From the NCBI GenBank assembly GCA_905236615.1, contig CAJORC010000180.1, positions 1 through 7,132 of the forward strand: a stretch of DNA of 7,132 nt, in the 5' to 3' direction. The stretch comes from an uncultured Lachnospiraceae bacterium (GTDB lineage: Bacteria > Bacillota > Clostridia > Lachnospirales > Lachnospiraceae). The position numbers and the translations under genes are program-made. The notes beneath the pieces were generated by a model. It worked only from the letters and a program-made list of their open reading frames with translations, made no database searches and was not told the DNA's origin. This document shows, in pieces, positions 1 through 6,438 of this stretch (positions are counted from its first letter, which is position 1; the number at the start of each line of letters is the position of its first letter).

Positions 1-147
1 GTACAGGTTCTTGAGGGTGATACCCCCGAGGTTCTTCAGAAGAGAGTAATGGAGGAGGCAGAATGGATACTGCTCCCTCAGGCAATCGATGATATTGCGA
101 ACGGACGCGTATGTATGGAAAACGGACGCAGCGTCAGAAAGGTGTAA
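1..147 (+). CDS. purN: Phosphoribosylglycinamide formyltransferase, C-terminal end only (partial)
   Basis: The first 48 codons in frame 1 end in TAA and read as the tail of the folate-dependent GAR transformylase. This cytoplasmic enzyme transfers a formyl group from 10-formyl-THF to glycinamide ribonucleotide in de novo purine synthesis. The segment VLEGDTPEVLQKRVMEEAEW matches the family's final region, where a Gly-Asp-Thr stretch is followed by a helix and then a short strand-rich tail around ENGRSV. The substrate-binding and catalytic residues lie upstream of the window and cannot be judged. The stop is one base before the purD start, so the two genes are almost certainly co-transcribed and encode neighbouring steps. 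Identification rests on a short tail plus the purD context, so it is good but not absolute. Confidence 0.85.
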   Translation, partial: VQVLEGDTPEVLQKRVMEEAEWILLPQAIDDIANGRVCMENGRSVRKV

Positions 148-148
148 C

Positions 149-1420
149 ATGAATGTACTTATAGTCGGAAGCGGCGGAAGAGAGCATGCAATTGCAGCTT
201 CTGTTGCCAAAAGTGAAAAAGTTGAAAAAATTTATTGCGTTCCGGGCAATGCAGGTATTGCAGAAATCGCAGAATGTGCCGATATAAAAGTGATGGAGTT
301 TGACAGGATTGTTAAGTTTGCGAAAAAGCACGATATAGGTCTTACGATCGTAGCTCCCGATGATCCGCTTGTCGGAGGTCTTGTCGACGCACTTGAGGCA
401 GAGGGACTGCGTGCATTTGGTCCCAGAAAGAATGCGGCAATACTTGAGGGCTCAAAGGCATTTTCAAAAGAGCTCATGAAAAAGTACAATATTCCGACTG
501 CGGCTTATGAGGTGTTTACCGATGCTGCAGCTGCACTTGATTACTTAAACAGCGCCAAACTTCCGATAGTGCTGAAAGCTGACGGACTTGCTCTGGGTAA
601 GGGTGTCCTTATCTGTAATACACTTGACGAGGCAAGAAACGGTGTCAAGGAGATCATGCTTGATAAAAAGTTCGGAACAGCCGGAAATAAGCTTGTCATT
701 GAGGAATTCATGACAGGACGTGAAGTTTCCGTACTTACTTTCTGCGATGGAAAGACTATAAAGGTTATGTCAAGCGCTCAGGATCATAAAAGAGCAGGCG
801 ATGGTGACACCGGACTTAATACCGGAGGAATGGGAACATTCTCGCCTTCACCGTTTTATACAAAAAAAGTTGCGGATTTCTGCAAGAAAAATATATTCCA
901 GCCCACGGTTGACGCTATGGCAGCTGAAGGCAGGGAATTCAAGGGCGTTATCTTCTTTGGCCTTATGCTGACTGAAGATGGACCTAAGGTTCTTGAGTAT
1001 AATGCACGTTTTGGAGATCCTGAAGCTCAGGTAGTGCTTCCGAGGATGAAAAATGATATTATAGAAGTGATGGAAGCATGTATTGACGGCAAGCTTGGCA
1101 AGATCAAACTTGAATTTGAGGATAATGCAGCTGTTTGCGTTGTTCTGGCTTCTGAAGGTTATCCTGTATCGTATACTAAGGGATATACGATCGAGGGACT
1201 TGATAAATTTAATGCAGATGAAGGCTATTACTGCTTCCATGCGGGAACGAGGAAAAGCTCCAAGGGCATTGTAACCAATGGCGGCAGAGTTTTGGGTGTG
1301 ACTGCAAAGGGACCTAATTTAAGACAAGCCAGAGCGAATGCTTACGAGGCGGTCAACTGGGTGAGCTTTGAAAATAAGTATTTCCGTAAGGACATAGGAA
1401 AAGCGATTGACGAAGCTTGA
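149..1420 (+). CDS. purD: Phosphoribosylamine--glycine ligase (GAR synthetase)
   Basis: This ATP-grasp enzyme joins phosphoribosylamine and glycine with ATP to give glycinamide ribonucleotide, the substrate of PurN. The product is 423 residues, the normal family length. Visible motifs are the N-terminal GSGGREHA (7-14), FGP (90-92), the ATP-grasp lysine segment KADGLALGKG (143-152), QDHKRAGDGD with NTGGMG (211-229), and the metal/phosphate-binding segment EYNARFGDPE (283-292). The tail RKDIG is also typical. The start at 149 is chosen because the conserved MNVLIVGSGG begins there and AAAGGTG (138-144) lies 4 bases upstream. An in-frame ATG at 89 would add 20 unrelated residues and overlap purN. 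The usual GPE-x-PL motif reads APDDPL (69-74), a conservative change. No truncation or frameshift is seen. Confidence 0.97.
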   Translation: MNVLIVGSGGREHAIAASVAKSEKVEKIYCVPGNAGIAEIAECADIKVMEFDRIVKFAKKHDIGLTIVAPDDPLVGGLVDALEAEGLRAFGPRKNAAILEGSKAFSKELMKKYNIPTAAYEVFTDAAAALDYLNSAKLPIVLKADGLALGKGVLICNTLDEARNGVKEIMLDKKFGTAGNKLVIEEFMTGREVSVLTFCDGKTIKVMSSAQDHKRAGDGDTGLNTGGMGTFSPSPFYTKKVADFCKKNIFQPTVDAMAAEGREFKGVIFFGLMLTEDGPKVLEYNARFGDPEAQVVLPRMKNDIIEVMEACIDGKLGKIKLEFEDNAAVCVVLASEGYPVSYTKGYTIEGLDKFNADEGYYCFHAGTRKSSKGIVTNGGRVLGVTAKGPNLRQARANAYEAVNWVSFENKYFRKDIGKAIDEA

Positions 1421-1452
1421 TCGATCCGCGTTTGAATGAGGAGGGGTAGAAC

Positions 1453-1917
1453 ATGAATGCTGACGATTTGTTTAATGATTATTATCATAAACCGGAAAAA
1501 TGTGAGTCATGTGAAGTTATGCTGAATTTTACCGGTCTTGGTGAATACAGCTGCCCCAAATGCGGAAAAAAATATTATGATGATTATGGGATCGTCAGAA
1601 ATTATCTCGACCTTCATAAACAGGCTACTGTTTCTCAGATATCTGAGAATACGGGAGTCAAGGAGAATGAGATAACAAGAATGCTCCGGGAGGAAAGACT
1701 TGAAGTTACTGTTGATTCAAAGACTTACCTTACATGTGAAGCCTGCGGAAAATCGATAAGGAGCGGAAGATTCTGCCCGGAATGTGCACAGATTGCCAAA
1801 GCCGCAAAGGAAAAGAAAAAGAAGGAAAGAGATTTCCTTGAAAAGAAAGATATTATCCATGGACTTGGTAAGGCAATGTCAGAGGATGACGGTAAGAAAA
1901 GATTTAACAGAGGTTAA
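1453..1917 (+). CDS. Zinc-ribbon / helix-turn-helix protein, YvyF (TIGR03826)-like, function unknown
   Basis: A 154-residue soluble protein with no signal peptide or membrane segment. Four CXXC pairs are visible: C17/C20 with C34/C37, and C95/C98 with C108/C111. Each set of two could bind one zinc. Between them, residues 45-86 look like a small winged or MerR-like helix-turn-helix (ATVSQISENTGVKENEITRM). A Lys/Glu-rich helix follows (112-132). This ribbon-HTH-ribbon order resembles what I remember of the 'flagellar operon protein' family TIGR03826 (B. subtilis YvyF), but no flagellar gene is in view. McsA, the zinc-bearing McsB activator often found near clpC, also has four CXXC pairs. However, McsA has a C-terminal UVR segment and no central HTH, so I do not call this McsA. 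The ribosome binding site AGGAGGGG (1439-1446) sits 6 bases before ATG. The TAA stop is followed at once by an in-frame TAG. Whether it binds DNA, RNA or protein is not evident. Confidence 0.85.
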   Translation: MNADDLFNDYYHKPEKCESCEVMLNFTGLGEYSCPKCGKKYYDDYGIVRNYLDLHKQATVSQISENTGVKENEITRMLREERLEVTVDSKTYLTCEACGKSIRSGRFCPECAQIAKAAKEKKKKERDFLEKKDIIHGLGKAMSEDDGKKRFNRG

Positions 1918-1986
1918 TAGTCGGGAGCAGAAGTGTCTGGAGGCACTTTCCGGTTATAAATATTTTTATTTAAGTGAGAGGATATC
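1918..1986 (+). promoter_or_regulatory. Largest intergenic gap; weak candidate promoter and small hairpin
   Basis: This 69-base gap is the only one long enough to hold a new promoter. It contains an AT-rich block (1954-1974) with TATAAA at 1955-1960 as a possible -10 box, but nothing like TTGACA stands 16-18 bases upstream. Before it, AAGTGT (1931-1936) can pair with GCACTT (1943-1948), one pair being G-U, around a 6-base loop. No T-run follows directly, so it is a poor terminator. GAGAGGA (1976-1982) is the ribosome binding site for the next gene, 4 bases from its ATG. The promoter call is tentative, while the ribosome binding site is clear. Confidence 0.25.
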
Positions 1987-3543
1987 ATGAAAAAAACATC
2001 AGCTCTTAAGAAGGCAGCTTTGTCGTTTTTTACGGCAATGTTTATTATGAGTTCGACTATGGGAAACTTCGTTTACGCAGAGGAGGCTGCGGGAGATGCG
2101 AATGCAGCTGAAAATGCGGAGGTTTCCGGAGAAAATGGAGGGGAAAATGCTGAAAATGCGGTAAGTTCCGAGGGCGTAACTCCGAGTTCTATCGCAACAA
2201 ATATCGACGGTAAATTTATTGCACTTTCGTTTCCTGACAGTGAAGTTCCGTTCGGTTTCAGCACTTTTACAGTAGATTATGCCGGTGAAACGGTAGAACT
2301 GGCACAAAGAGTTACAAAGAGCGCAACGCTTGGGGCAGAAGGTCTTACCATAACCCTTGCATATCTTACGAATGCAGATGGTTCGGATGGAGAATTCTAT
2401 CTCTGCGATACCACGAATAATGCCACAATGTCGGACATGATCAAGATTGACGGCAAGGATGATCATTATATCATAGTTCTAGATCCCGGCGACAATGTGG
2501 TTGGTCCTGAAGGCTTTAAGAAAAAGGATCTTAAATGGGGTTCAAAATCCGCTACAGCATGGTCGCTTCCTGCGGAATCGTCTACCGAAGAAGCGTCAGA
2601 AGACGAAGATAAGGAAGATAAGAAGGAAGAAGAGAAGAGTTCTGATGAAGAGGGATCTCTGTTCAACCTTCAGACTGTATATGCTGCAGAGGATATGTTA
2701 AGCGCAGGAGCTGCGGCAGATGAGGGCGCTCAGAATAATGATGCGGCAGCAGAGAATGATGCAGAAGCTGCCGGAACTGAAAGTACTCTGTCAAGTGAGC
2801 AGCAGGAAGCAGCAATGCTGGCTTTGGAAGAACTCAATCACACAAATGCTGCAGGACTTATAGCTCCGACAACGAGTGAGTACTGCCTGCTTTATGCAGT
2901 TGATGATTTTGGTAATCTTGGTTTCTTCCTTTACGACATTCAGTATCAGACATACCAGAGATATGTTGATGTACCTCACGGGGAAACCGATACTACAAAG
3001 AAATACCGTAATCTTTCAAGAACAAGGCTTTTTATAATCATTGTCCTTGTTATAATAATCGCCATACTTCTTTTCGTTCTTATCAATCTGATGGTTGGCG
3101 GCAGGGAGAGAAATCCTGAAACCGTTAAGAATGTCAGAGGCGCAAAGAATTCAAAAAATGCGAGAAAGAAGAAACGAAGAAATTCTGATGACGATGAAGA
3201 CGAAGATGACATGCGCGCTATAAGGGAACGTGTCATAAAGAAGGAAAGGGCAAGACTCAGAGGAAACGGTGTTGGCTATCTTTCTGAAAGAGAGAGGGAA
3301 CGTGACTTTGAGATGAATCGTTATCCTGATGAGGACGATGATGAGGATAATGATGACGGAATGCCTATCGAGCGTAACAGGGCTGCAGAAGATGTAGACT
3401 GGGCTAATATGGAGATTACGGCAGGTATCCCTTCAAAAGAGATTAATGAACTTGAAGAGATGCCGAAGAAATCACAGGAAAAGCGAAAGAATTATGATTT
3501 TGATGAGGATTTCGACTTTGAGTTTCTTGATATAAAGAAATAG
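1987..3543 (+). CDS. Signal-peptide, single-pass membrane protein with charged cytoplasmic tail, function unknown
   Basis: I do not recognise a named family for this 518-residue protein. It starts with a classical signal peptide: a Lys-rich n-region, a hydrophobic core at about 10-23, and probable cleavage after A31 in FVYA. An Asn/Glu/Ala repeat linker follows (37-58). Residues about 66-195 look like a beta-rich extracytoplasmic domain. A strongly acidic linker (200-222) and an Ala/Glu-rich stretch (234-285) follow. A short aromatic segment comes next (298-326, with LGFFLYDIQYQTYQRY), then one membrane helix at about 348-370. The 148-residue tail, predicted cytoplasmic, alternates basic (387-398, 410-425) and acidic (401-408, 447-457) blocks and ends in an aromatic-acidic stretch (503-515). 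There are two cysteines, C140 and C300, both predicted outside. The stop lies 9 bases before clpC, so co-transcription is likely. I do not see enzyme motifs; a scaffold, sensor or envelope-anchored partner role is inference only. Confidence 0.85.
   Translation: MKKTSALKKAALSFFTAMFIMSSTMGNFVYAEEAAGDANAAENAEVSGENGGENAENAVSSEGVTPSSIATNIDGKFIALSFPDSEVPFGFSTFTVDYAGETVELAQRVTKSATLGAEGLTITLAYLTNADGSDGEFYLCDTTNNATMSDMIKIDGKDDHYIIVLDPGDNVVGPEGFKKKDLKWGSKSATAWSLPAESSTEEASEDEDKEDKKEEEKSSDEEGSLFNLQTVYAAEDMLSAGAAADEGAQNNDAAAENDAEAAGTESTLSSEQQEAAMLALEELNHTNAAGLIAPTTSEYCLLYAVDDFGNLGFFLYDIQYQTYQRYVDVPHGETDTTKKYRNLSRTRLFIIIVLVIIIAILLFVLINLMVGGRERNPETVKNVRGAKNSKNARKKKRRNSDDDEDEDDMRAIRERVIKKERARLRGNGVGYLSERERERDFEMNRYPDEDDDEDNDDGMPIERNRAAEDVDWANMEITAGIPSKEINELEEMPKKSQEKRKNYDFDEDFDFEFLDIKK
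2095..2160 (+). repeat. Low-complexity Asn/Glu/Ala repeat within the membrane protein gene
   Basis: The heptamer GAAAATG occurs four times (2110-2116, 2131-2137, 2143-2149, 2152-2158). All four are in frame and encode ENA or ENG units just after the predicted signal peptidase site. It looks like an unstructured spacer grown by short-repeat slippage. Its length probably varies between strains. Confidence 0.6.
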
Positions 3544-3547
3544 GGGA
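3542..3547 (+). promoter_or_regulatory. clpC ribosome binding site overlapping the upstream stop codon
   Basis: AGGGGA begins inside the TAG stop of the membrane protein gene (3541-3543) and lies 5 bases before the clpC ATG at 3553. It fixes the clpC start. A ribosome terminating on the upstream gene would cover this site, so translation of the two genes may be linked. No CtsR direct repeat or CIRCE element is seen near it. Confidence 0.7.
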
Positions 3548-3552
3548 TTTGA

Positions 3553-5997
3553 ATGGACTATACTGAAAAAGCACTGCGTGTACTTGAAATCGCAAGAAAA
3601 AGTGCACGAGAGATGAACCAGAACTATGTAGGCACCGAGCACATACTTTTAGGGTTGATACGCGAGGGCTCAGGAGTTGCGGCAGTGGTGCTTGAAGAGA
3701 ATAATGTTCATGAAAAGCAGATAATTGAGCTTATCGAACAGCTTATCGCTCCGGGAACAGACGTTGTGCTTAAAGAGCACGACGGTCTGACGCCAAGAGC
3801 AGAGAAGATACTGGAACTTTCAGAGGAGACTGCAAAGCGCTTTGAAGGTAATAAGATCGGAACAGAGCATATTTTGCTTGCCCTTATGAGAGAGGGTGAC
3901 AGTGTGGGAGTGAGGCTTCTGAACACACTGAATATAAATATTATGAAGCTCTATTCCGATACGCTTCTTGCGATGGGAGAAAACCCAAATATTGCAAGGG
4001 AAGATCTGAAGACCACAAGACAGTCGAGGGACAGGAGCGTGAGCGCTACGCCCATGCTTGATAAATACAGTCGGGATCTTACCCAGCTTGCACGGGAAGG
4101 CAGACTTGATCCTGTGATCGGAAGAAATGACGAAATAATGCGGGTAGTTCAGATACTTTCAAGACGTACCAAGAACAATCCTTGTCTTGTGGGTGAACCC
4201 GGAGTTGGAAAAACTGCGATCGCAGAAGGTCTGGCTGTTCGTATAATTGAGGGAAATGTACCGAAGACCATTGAGAATAAAAGAGTGGTCTCCCTTGATA
4301 TGTCCGGAATGGTAGCGGGAAGTAAGTACCGAGGTGAATTCGAAGAGAGGATTAAAAGGACGATCAGTGAAGTCATAAATGATGGAAATATCCTTCTCTT
4401 TATGGATGAGATACATACCCTGATCGGAGCCGGAGGGGCAGAAGGAGCCATAGATGCATCAAATATCCTTAAACCTTCGCTTGCAAGGGGAGAACTTCAG
4501 CTTATCGGTGCGACAACGCTCGAAGAATACAGAAAGTACATTGAAAAGGATGCGGCTCTGGAAAGGCGTTTCCAGCCTGTAACGGTCGAGGAACCGACGG
4601 AAGAAGAGGCAATCAGCATCCTTATGGGAATTAAGGATAAGTACGAGGAGCATCACGGGATAACCATCCTTCCTGCGGCAGTTGAAGCCGCCGTAAGATT
4701 GTCTTCAAGATATATAAGCGACAGATTCCTTCCGGATAAGGCGATAGACGTGATGGATGAAGCAGCAAGTCATTTAAGACTTGAAGGTTTAAGCGTACCG
4801 CCTGCGATTTCTGAGATAAATAAGGAAATAGAGGAACTGGAGCTTTCGAAAGAAAGGGCAATTAAAGACGGAGATTTTGTCAATGCCCGTGCATTAAGGC
4901 TTCAGCAGGAAAAGCTCAGATCAAGATCGGAAAGTCTTGAGAAACGCTATAAGAAAAAGCGGGATTCCAAGTCACTTGAGCTGGATGAGGATTCCATAGC
5001 TGACGTTGTTTCAACATGGACGAAGATTCCTATCGGAAAACTGACTGAGAAGGAAAATGATAAGCTCATAAAGCTTGAAAAAATTCTTCATAAGAGAGTG
5101 ATAGCTCAGGATGAGGCGGTTACAGCAGTTTCAAAGGCGATCAGACGAGGAAGGGTAGGACTGAAAGATCCTAAAAGACCGATGGGTTCATTCCTTTTCC
5201 TCGGACCTACCGGTGTCGGAAAGACAGAACTTTCAAAAGCTTTGGCTGAAGCACTTTTTGGAAGCGAGAATTCTATCATCCGGGTTGATATGTCGGAGTT
5301 CATGGAATCCCACTCCGTGGCGAAAATGATCGGATCTCCGCCGGGCTATGTGGGGCATGACGAAGGAGGACAGCTTGCAGAAAAGGTAAGGCGAAATCCT
5401 TATTCGGTTATTCTTTTCGATGAGATCGAGAAGGCGCATCCTGATGTGTTCAATGTGCTTCTTCAGGTTCTTGATGACGGTCACATTACAGACTCAAAAG
5501 GGCGCAAGGTAAGCTTTAAGAATGCCATAATCATCATGACAAGTAATGCCGGAGCTCAGGCAATCGTCGAACCTAAGCATCTGGGATTCGGTACAGACCG
5601 CAACAGGGAACATGAATACAAGAACATGAAAGATAATGTCATGGGCGAAGTTAAGCGTATTTTTAAGCCGGAATTCATTAACCGAATTGATGACATTATT
5701 GTTTTCCGTCAGCTTACCAAGGATGATATGAAAGATATAGTTTCACTTCTTTCGAAAGAGCTTGTCCGCCGTGCAAAGGATCAGATGGGAATTGATCTGA
5801 AGATTTCAGCAAAGGTTAAGGAATATATCATAGAAAAAGGTGCTGATGACAAGTATGGCGCAAGACCTTTGAGACGTGCCATACAGAATATGATTGAAGA
5901 TTCTTTGGCGGAAGAACTTCTTTCAGGCAGATGCAAGGCAGGTGACACGGTCAAAACATCCGTAAAGGATGATAAGATAGTTTTCAAGACAGAATAG
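3553..5997 (+). CDS. clpC: ATP-dependent Clp protease ATP-binding subunit ClpC
   Basis: This cytoplasmic Hsp100 unfoldase forms hexamers and feeds proteins into the ClpP peptidase. At 814 residues it is full family length. The N-domain is a double repeat (about 1-145) with GTEHILLGL at 27-35 and GTEHILLAL at 103-111. Ring 1 has Walker A GEPGVGKT (214-221), pore-loop KYRG (258-261), Walker B LLFMDE (281-286) and arginines R338/R339. The middle domain, with its UVR-like coil, spans about 420-468. Ring 2 has Walker A GPTGVGKT (551-558), pore-loop GYVG (598-601), Walker B VILFDE (619-624), sensor Asn in TSNAG (663-667) and sensor-2 GARPLRR (769-775). LGF at 677-679 is the ClpP-docking loop, which marks it as a protease partner rather than ClpB. 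The start lacks only a few residues of the B. subtilis N-terminus. No ctsR, mcsA or mcsB lies directly upstream, unlike the common Firmicutes arrangement. Confidence 0.97.
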   Translation: MDYTEKALRVLEIARKSAREMNQNYVGTEHILLGLIREGSGVAAVVLEENNVHEKQIIELIEQLIAPGTDVVLKEHDGLTPRAEKILELSEETAKRFEGNKIGTEHILLALMREGDSVGVRLLNTLNINIMKLYSDTLLAMGENPNIAREDLKTTRQSRDRSVSATPMLDKYSRDLTQLAREGRLDPVIGRNDEIMRVVQILSRRTKNNPCLVGEPGVGKTAIAEGLAVRIIEGNVPKTIENKRVVSLDMSGMVAGSKYRGEFEERIKRTISEVINDGNILLFMDEIHTLIGAGGAEGAIDASNILKPSLARGELQLIGATTLEEYRKYIEKDAALERRFQPVTVEEPTEEEAISILMGIKDKYEEHHGITILPAAVEAAVRLSSRYISDRFLPDKAIDVMDEAASHLRLEGLSVPPAISEINKEIEELELSKERAIKDGDFVNARALRLQQEKLRSRSESLEKRYKKKRDSKSLELDEDSIADVVSTWTKIPIGKLTEKENDKLIKLEKILHKRVIAQDEAVTAVSKAIRRGRVGLKDPKRPMGSFLFLGPTGVGKTELSKALAEALFGSENSIIRVDMSEFMESHSVAKMIGSPPGYVGHDEGGQLAEKVRRNPYSVILFDEIEKAHPDVFNVLLQVLDDGHITDSKGRKVSFKNAIIIMTSNAGAQAIVEPKHLGFGTDRNREHEYKNMKDNVMGEVKRIFKPEFINRIDDIIVFRQLTKDDMKDIVSLLSKELVRRAKDQMGIDLKISAKVKEYIIEKGADDKYGARPLRRAIQNMIEDSLAEELLSGRCKAGDTVKTSVKDDKIVFKTE

Positions 5998-6011
5998 TGT
6001 GTTTTTTTATT

Positions 6012-6018
6012 AGGAGGA
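6012..6018 (+). promoter_or_regulatory. Strong ribosome binding site for the 137-residue protein
   Basis: AGGAGGA is a near-perfect anti-16S match 6 bases before the ATG at 6025. It follows a run of seven T (6002-6008) that has no stem before it. The strong site suggests the small protein is made at a higher level than its neighbours; radA has no comparable site. Confidence 0.75.
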
Positions 6019-6024
6019 AATGAA

Positions 6025-6438
6025 ATGTCAGCAGTAAAGGAATTGCTACGCAGTGAGGCAAACGGATTTATCAGCTTTGGAAATCACAGTCTTGATAAAA
6101 AGGCAAAAAAGGAGGATTTTGAACATTCCGGAGACTTGTATAAGGTAAAGACATTCAGCGAAATGACAAAGCTTGAAAAGAACGGTATGTTTGTTTATGA
6201 GTCGGTACCGGGAACCAGCGTTAACAATTTCGAGGAGACAGAAAACGGAGTTTCATTTGAAGTCGAGGGCGATGATGATGCCCAGATCACATTAGGACTT
6301 GCAGACGAGACAGAATACGAAGTATTTGTCGGAGGCGAATCTGTAGGTAAGATGAGCACAAACTTAGGAGGAAAACTTTCGGTAAGTGTTGAACTTGCGG
6401 GTGCAGGACAGGTTAAAGTTGAAGTAAAGAAGGCATGA
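6025..6438 (+). CDS. Small conserved-looking protein between clpC and radA, function unknown
   Basis: A 137-residue, soluble, acidic protein without a signal peptide, membrane helix or cysteine. The N-terminal part (1-53) is mixed and charged, including DFEHSGDLYKVKTFSEMTKL (31-50). Residues 54-137 look like alternating beta strands with Gly/Asp turns (FVYESVPGT, VSFEVEGDDD, YEVFVGGESVGKM, KLSVSVEL, KVEVKKA), as in a small beta-sandwich. I recall similar short proteins in Lachnospiraceae genomes, some carrying the automatic label 'endosialidase'. The size and lack of any glycosidase-like motif give no support for that activity. It lies 27 bases after clpC, has a strong ribosome binding site, and its TGA overlaps the radA ATG as ATGA. 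It is therefore placed between a protease and a DNA repair gene in one likely transcript. Function is unknown. Confidence 0.85.
   Translation: MSAVKELLRSEANGFISFGNHSLDKKAKKEDFEHSGDLYKVKTFSEMTKLEKNGMFVYESVPGTSVNNFEETENGVSFEVEGDDDAQITLGLADETEYEVFVGGESVGKMSTNLGGKLSVSVELAGAGQVKVEVKKA

Noticed and set aside
89..148. Upstream in-frame ATG that would lengthen PurD by 20 residues
   Set aside because: The extra residues do not belong to the family, they overlap purN, and the conserved MNVLIVGSGG starts at 149 with its own purine-rich site.
848..1240. Reverse-strand open frame of 130 codons within purD
   Set aside because: Opposite a clearly conserved gene, with no ribosome binding site of note and no recognisable protein; other reverse-strand frames opposite clpC and the small gene were dismissed for the same reason.
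1453..1917. Calling the four-CXXC protein McsA
   Set aside because: The middle is a helix-turn-helix and there is no C-terminal UVR segment; mcsB does not follow it.
3511..3536. TTCGAC and TATAAA as a clpC promoter
   Set aside because: The spacer is only 14 bases and the sequence is explained by the repetitive Asp/Phe codons of the upstream gene's tail.
5949..5955. GGTCAAA, a CtsR-like half site
   Set aside because: A single copy inside the clpC coding end without the second direct repeat; not near any likely promoter.
3553..5997. Calling the unfoldase ClpB
   Set aside because: The middle domain is short (about 50 residues, UVR-like), the protein is 814 residues, and a ClpP-docking LGF loop is present.
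5998..6011. Run of seven T after clpC as a possible terminator
   Set aside because: No GC-rich inverted repeat stands before it, and the next gene's ribosome binding site follows at once.
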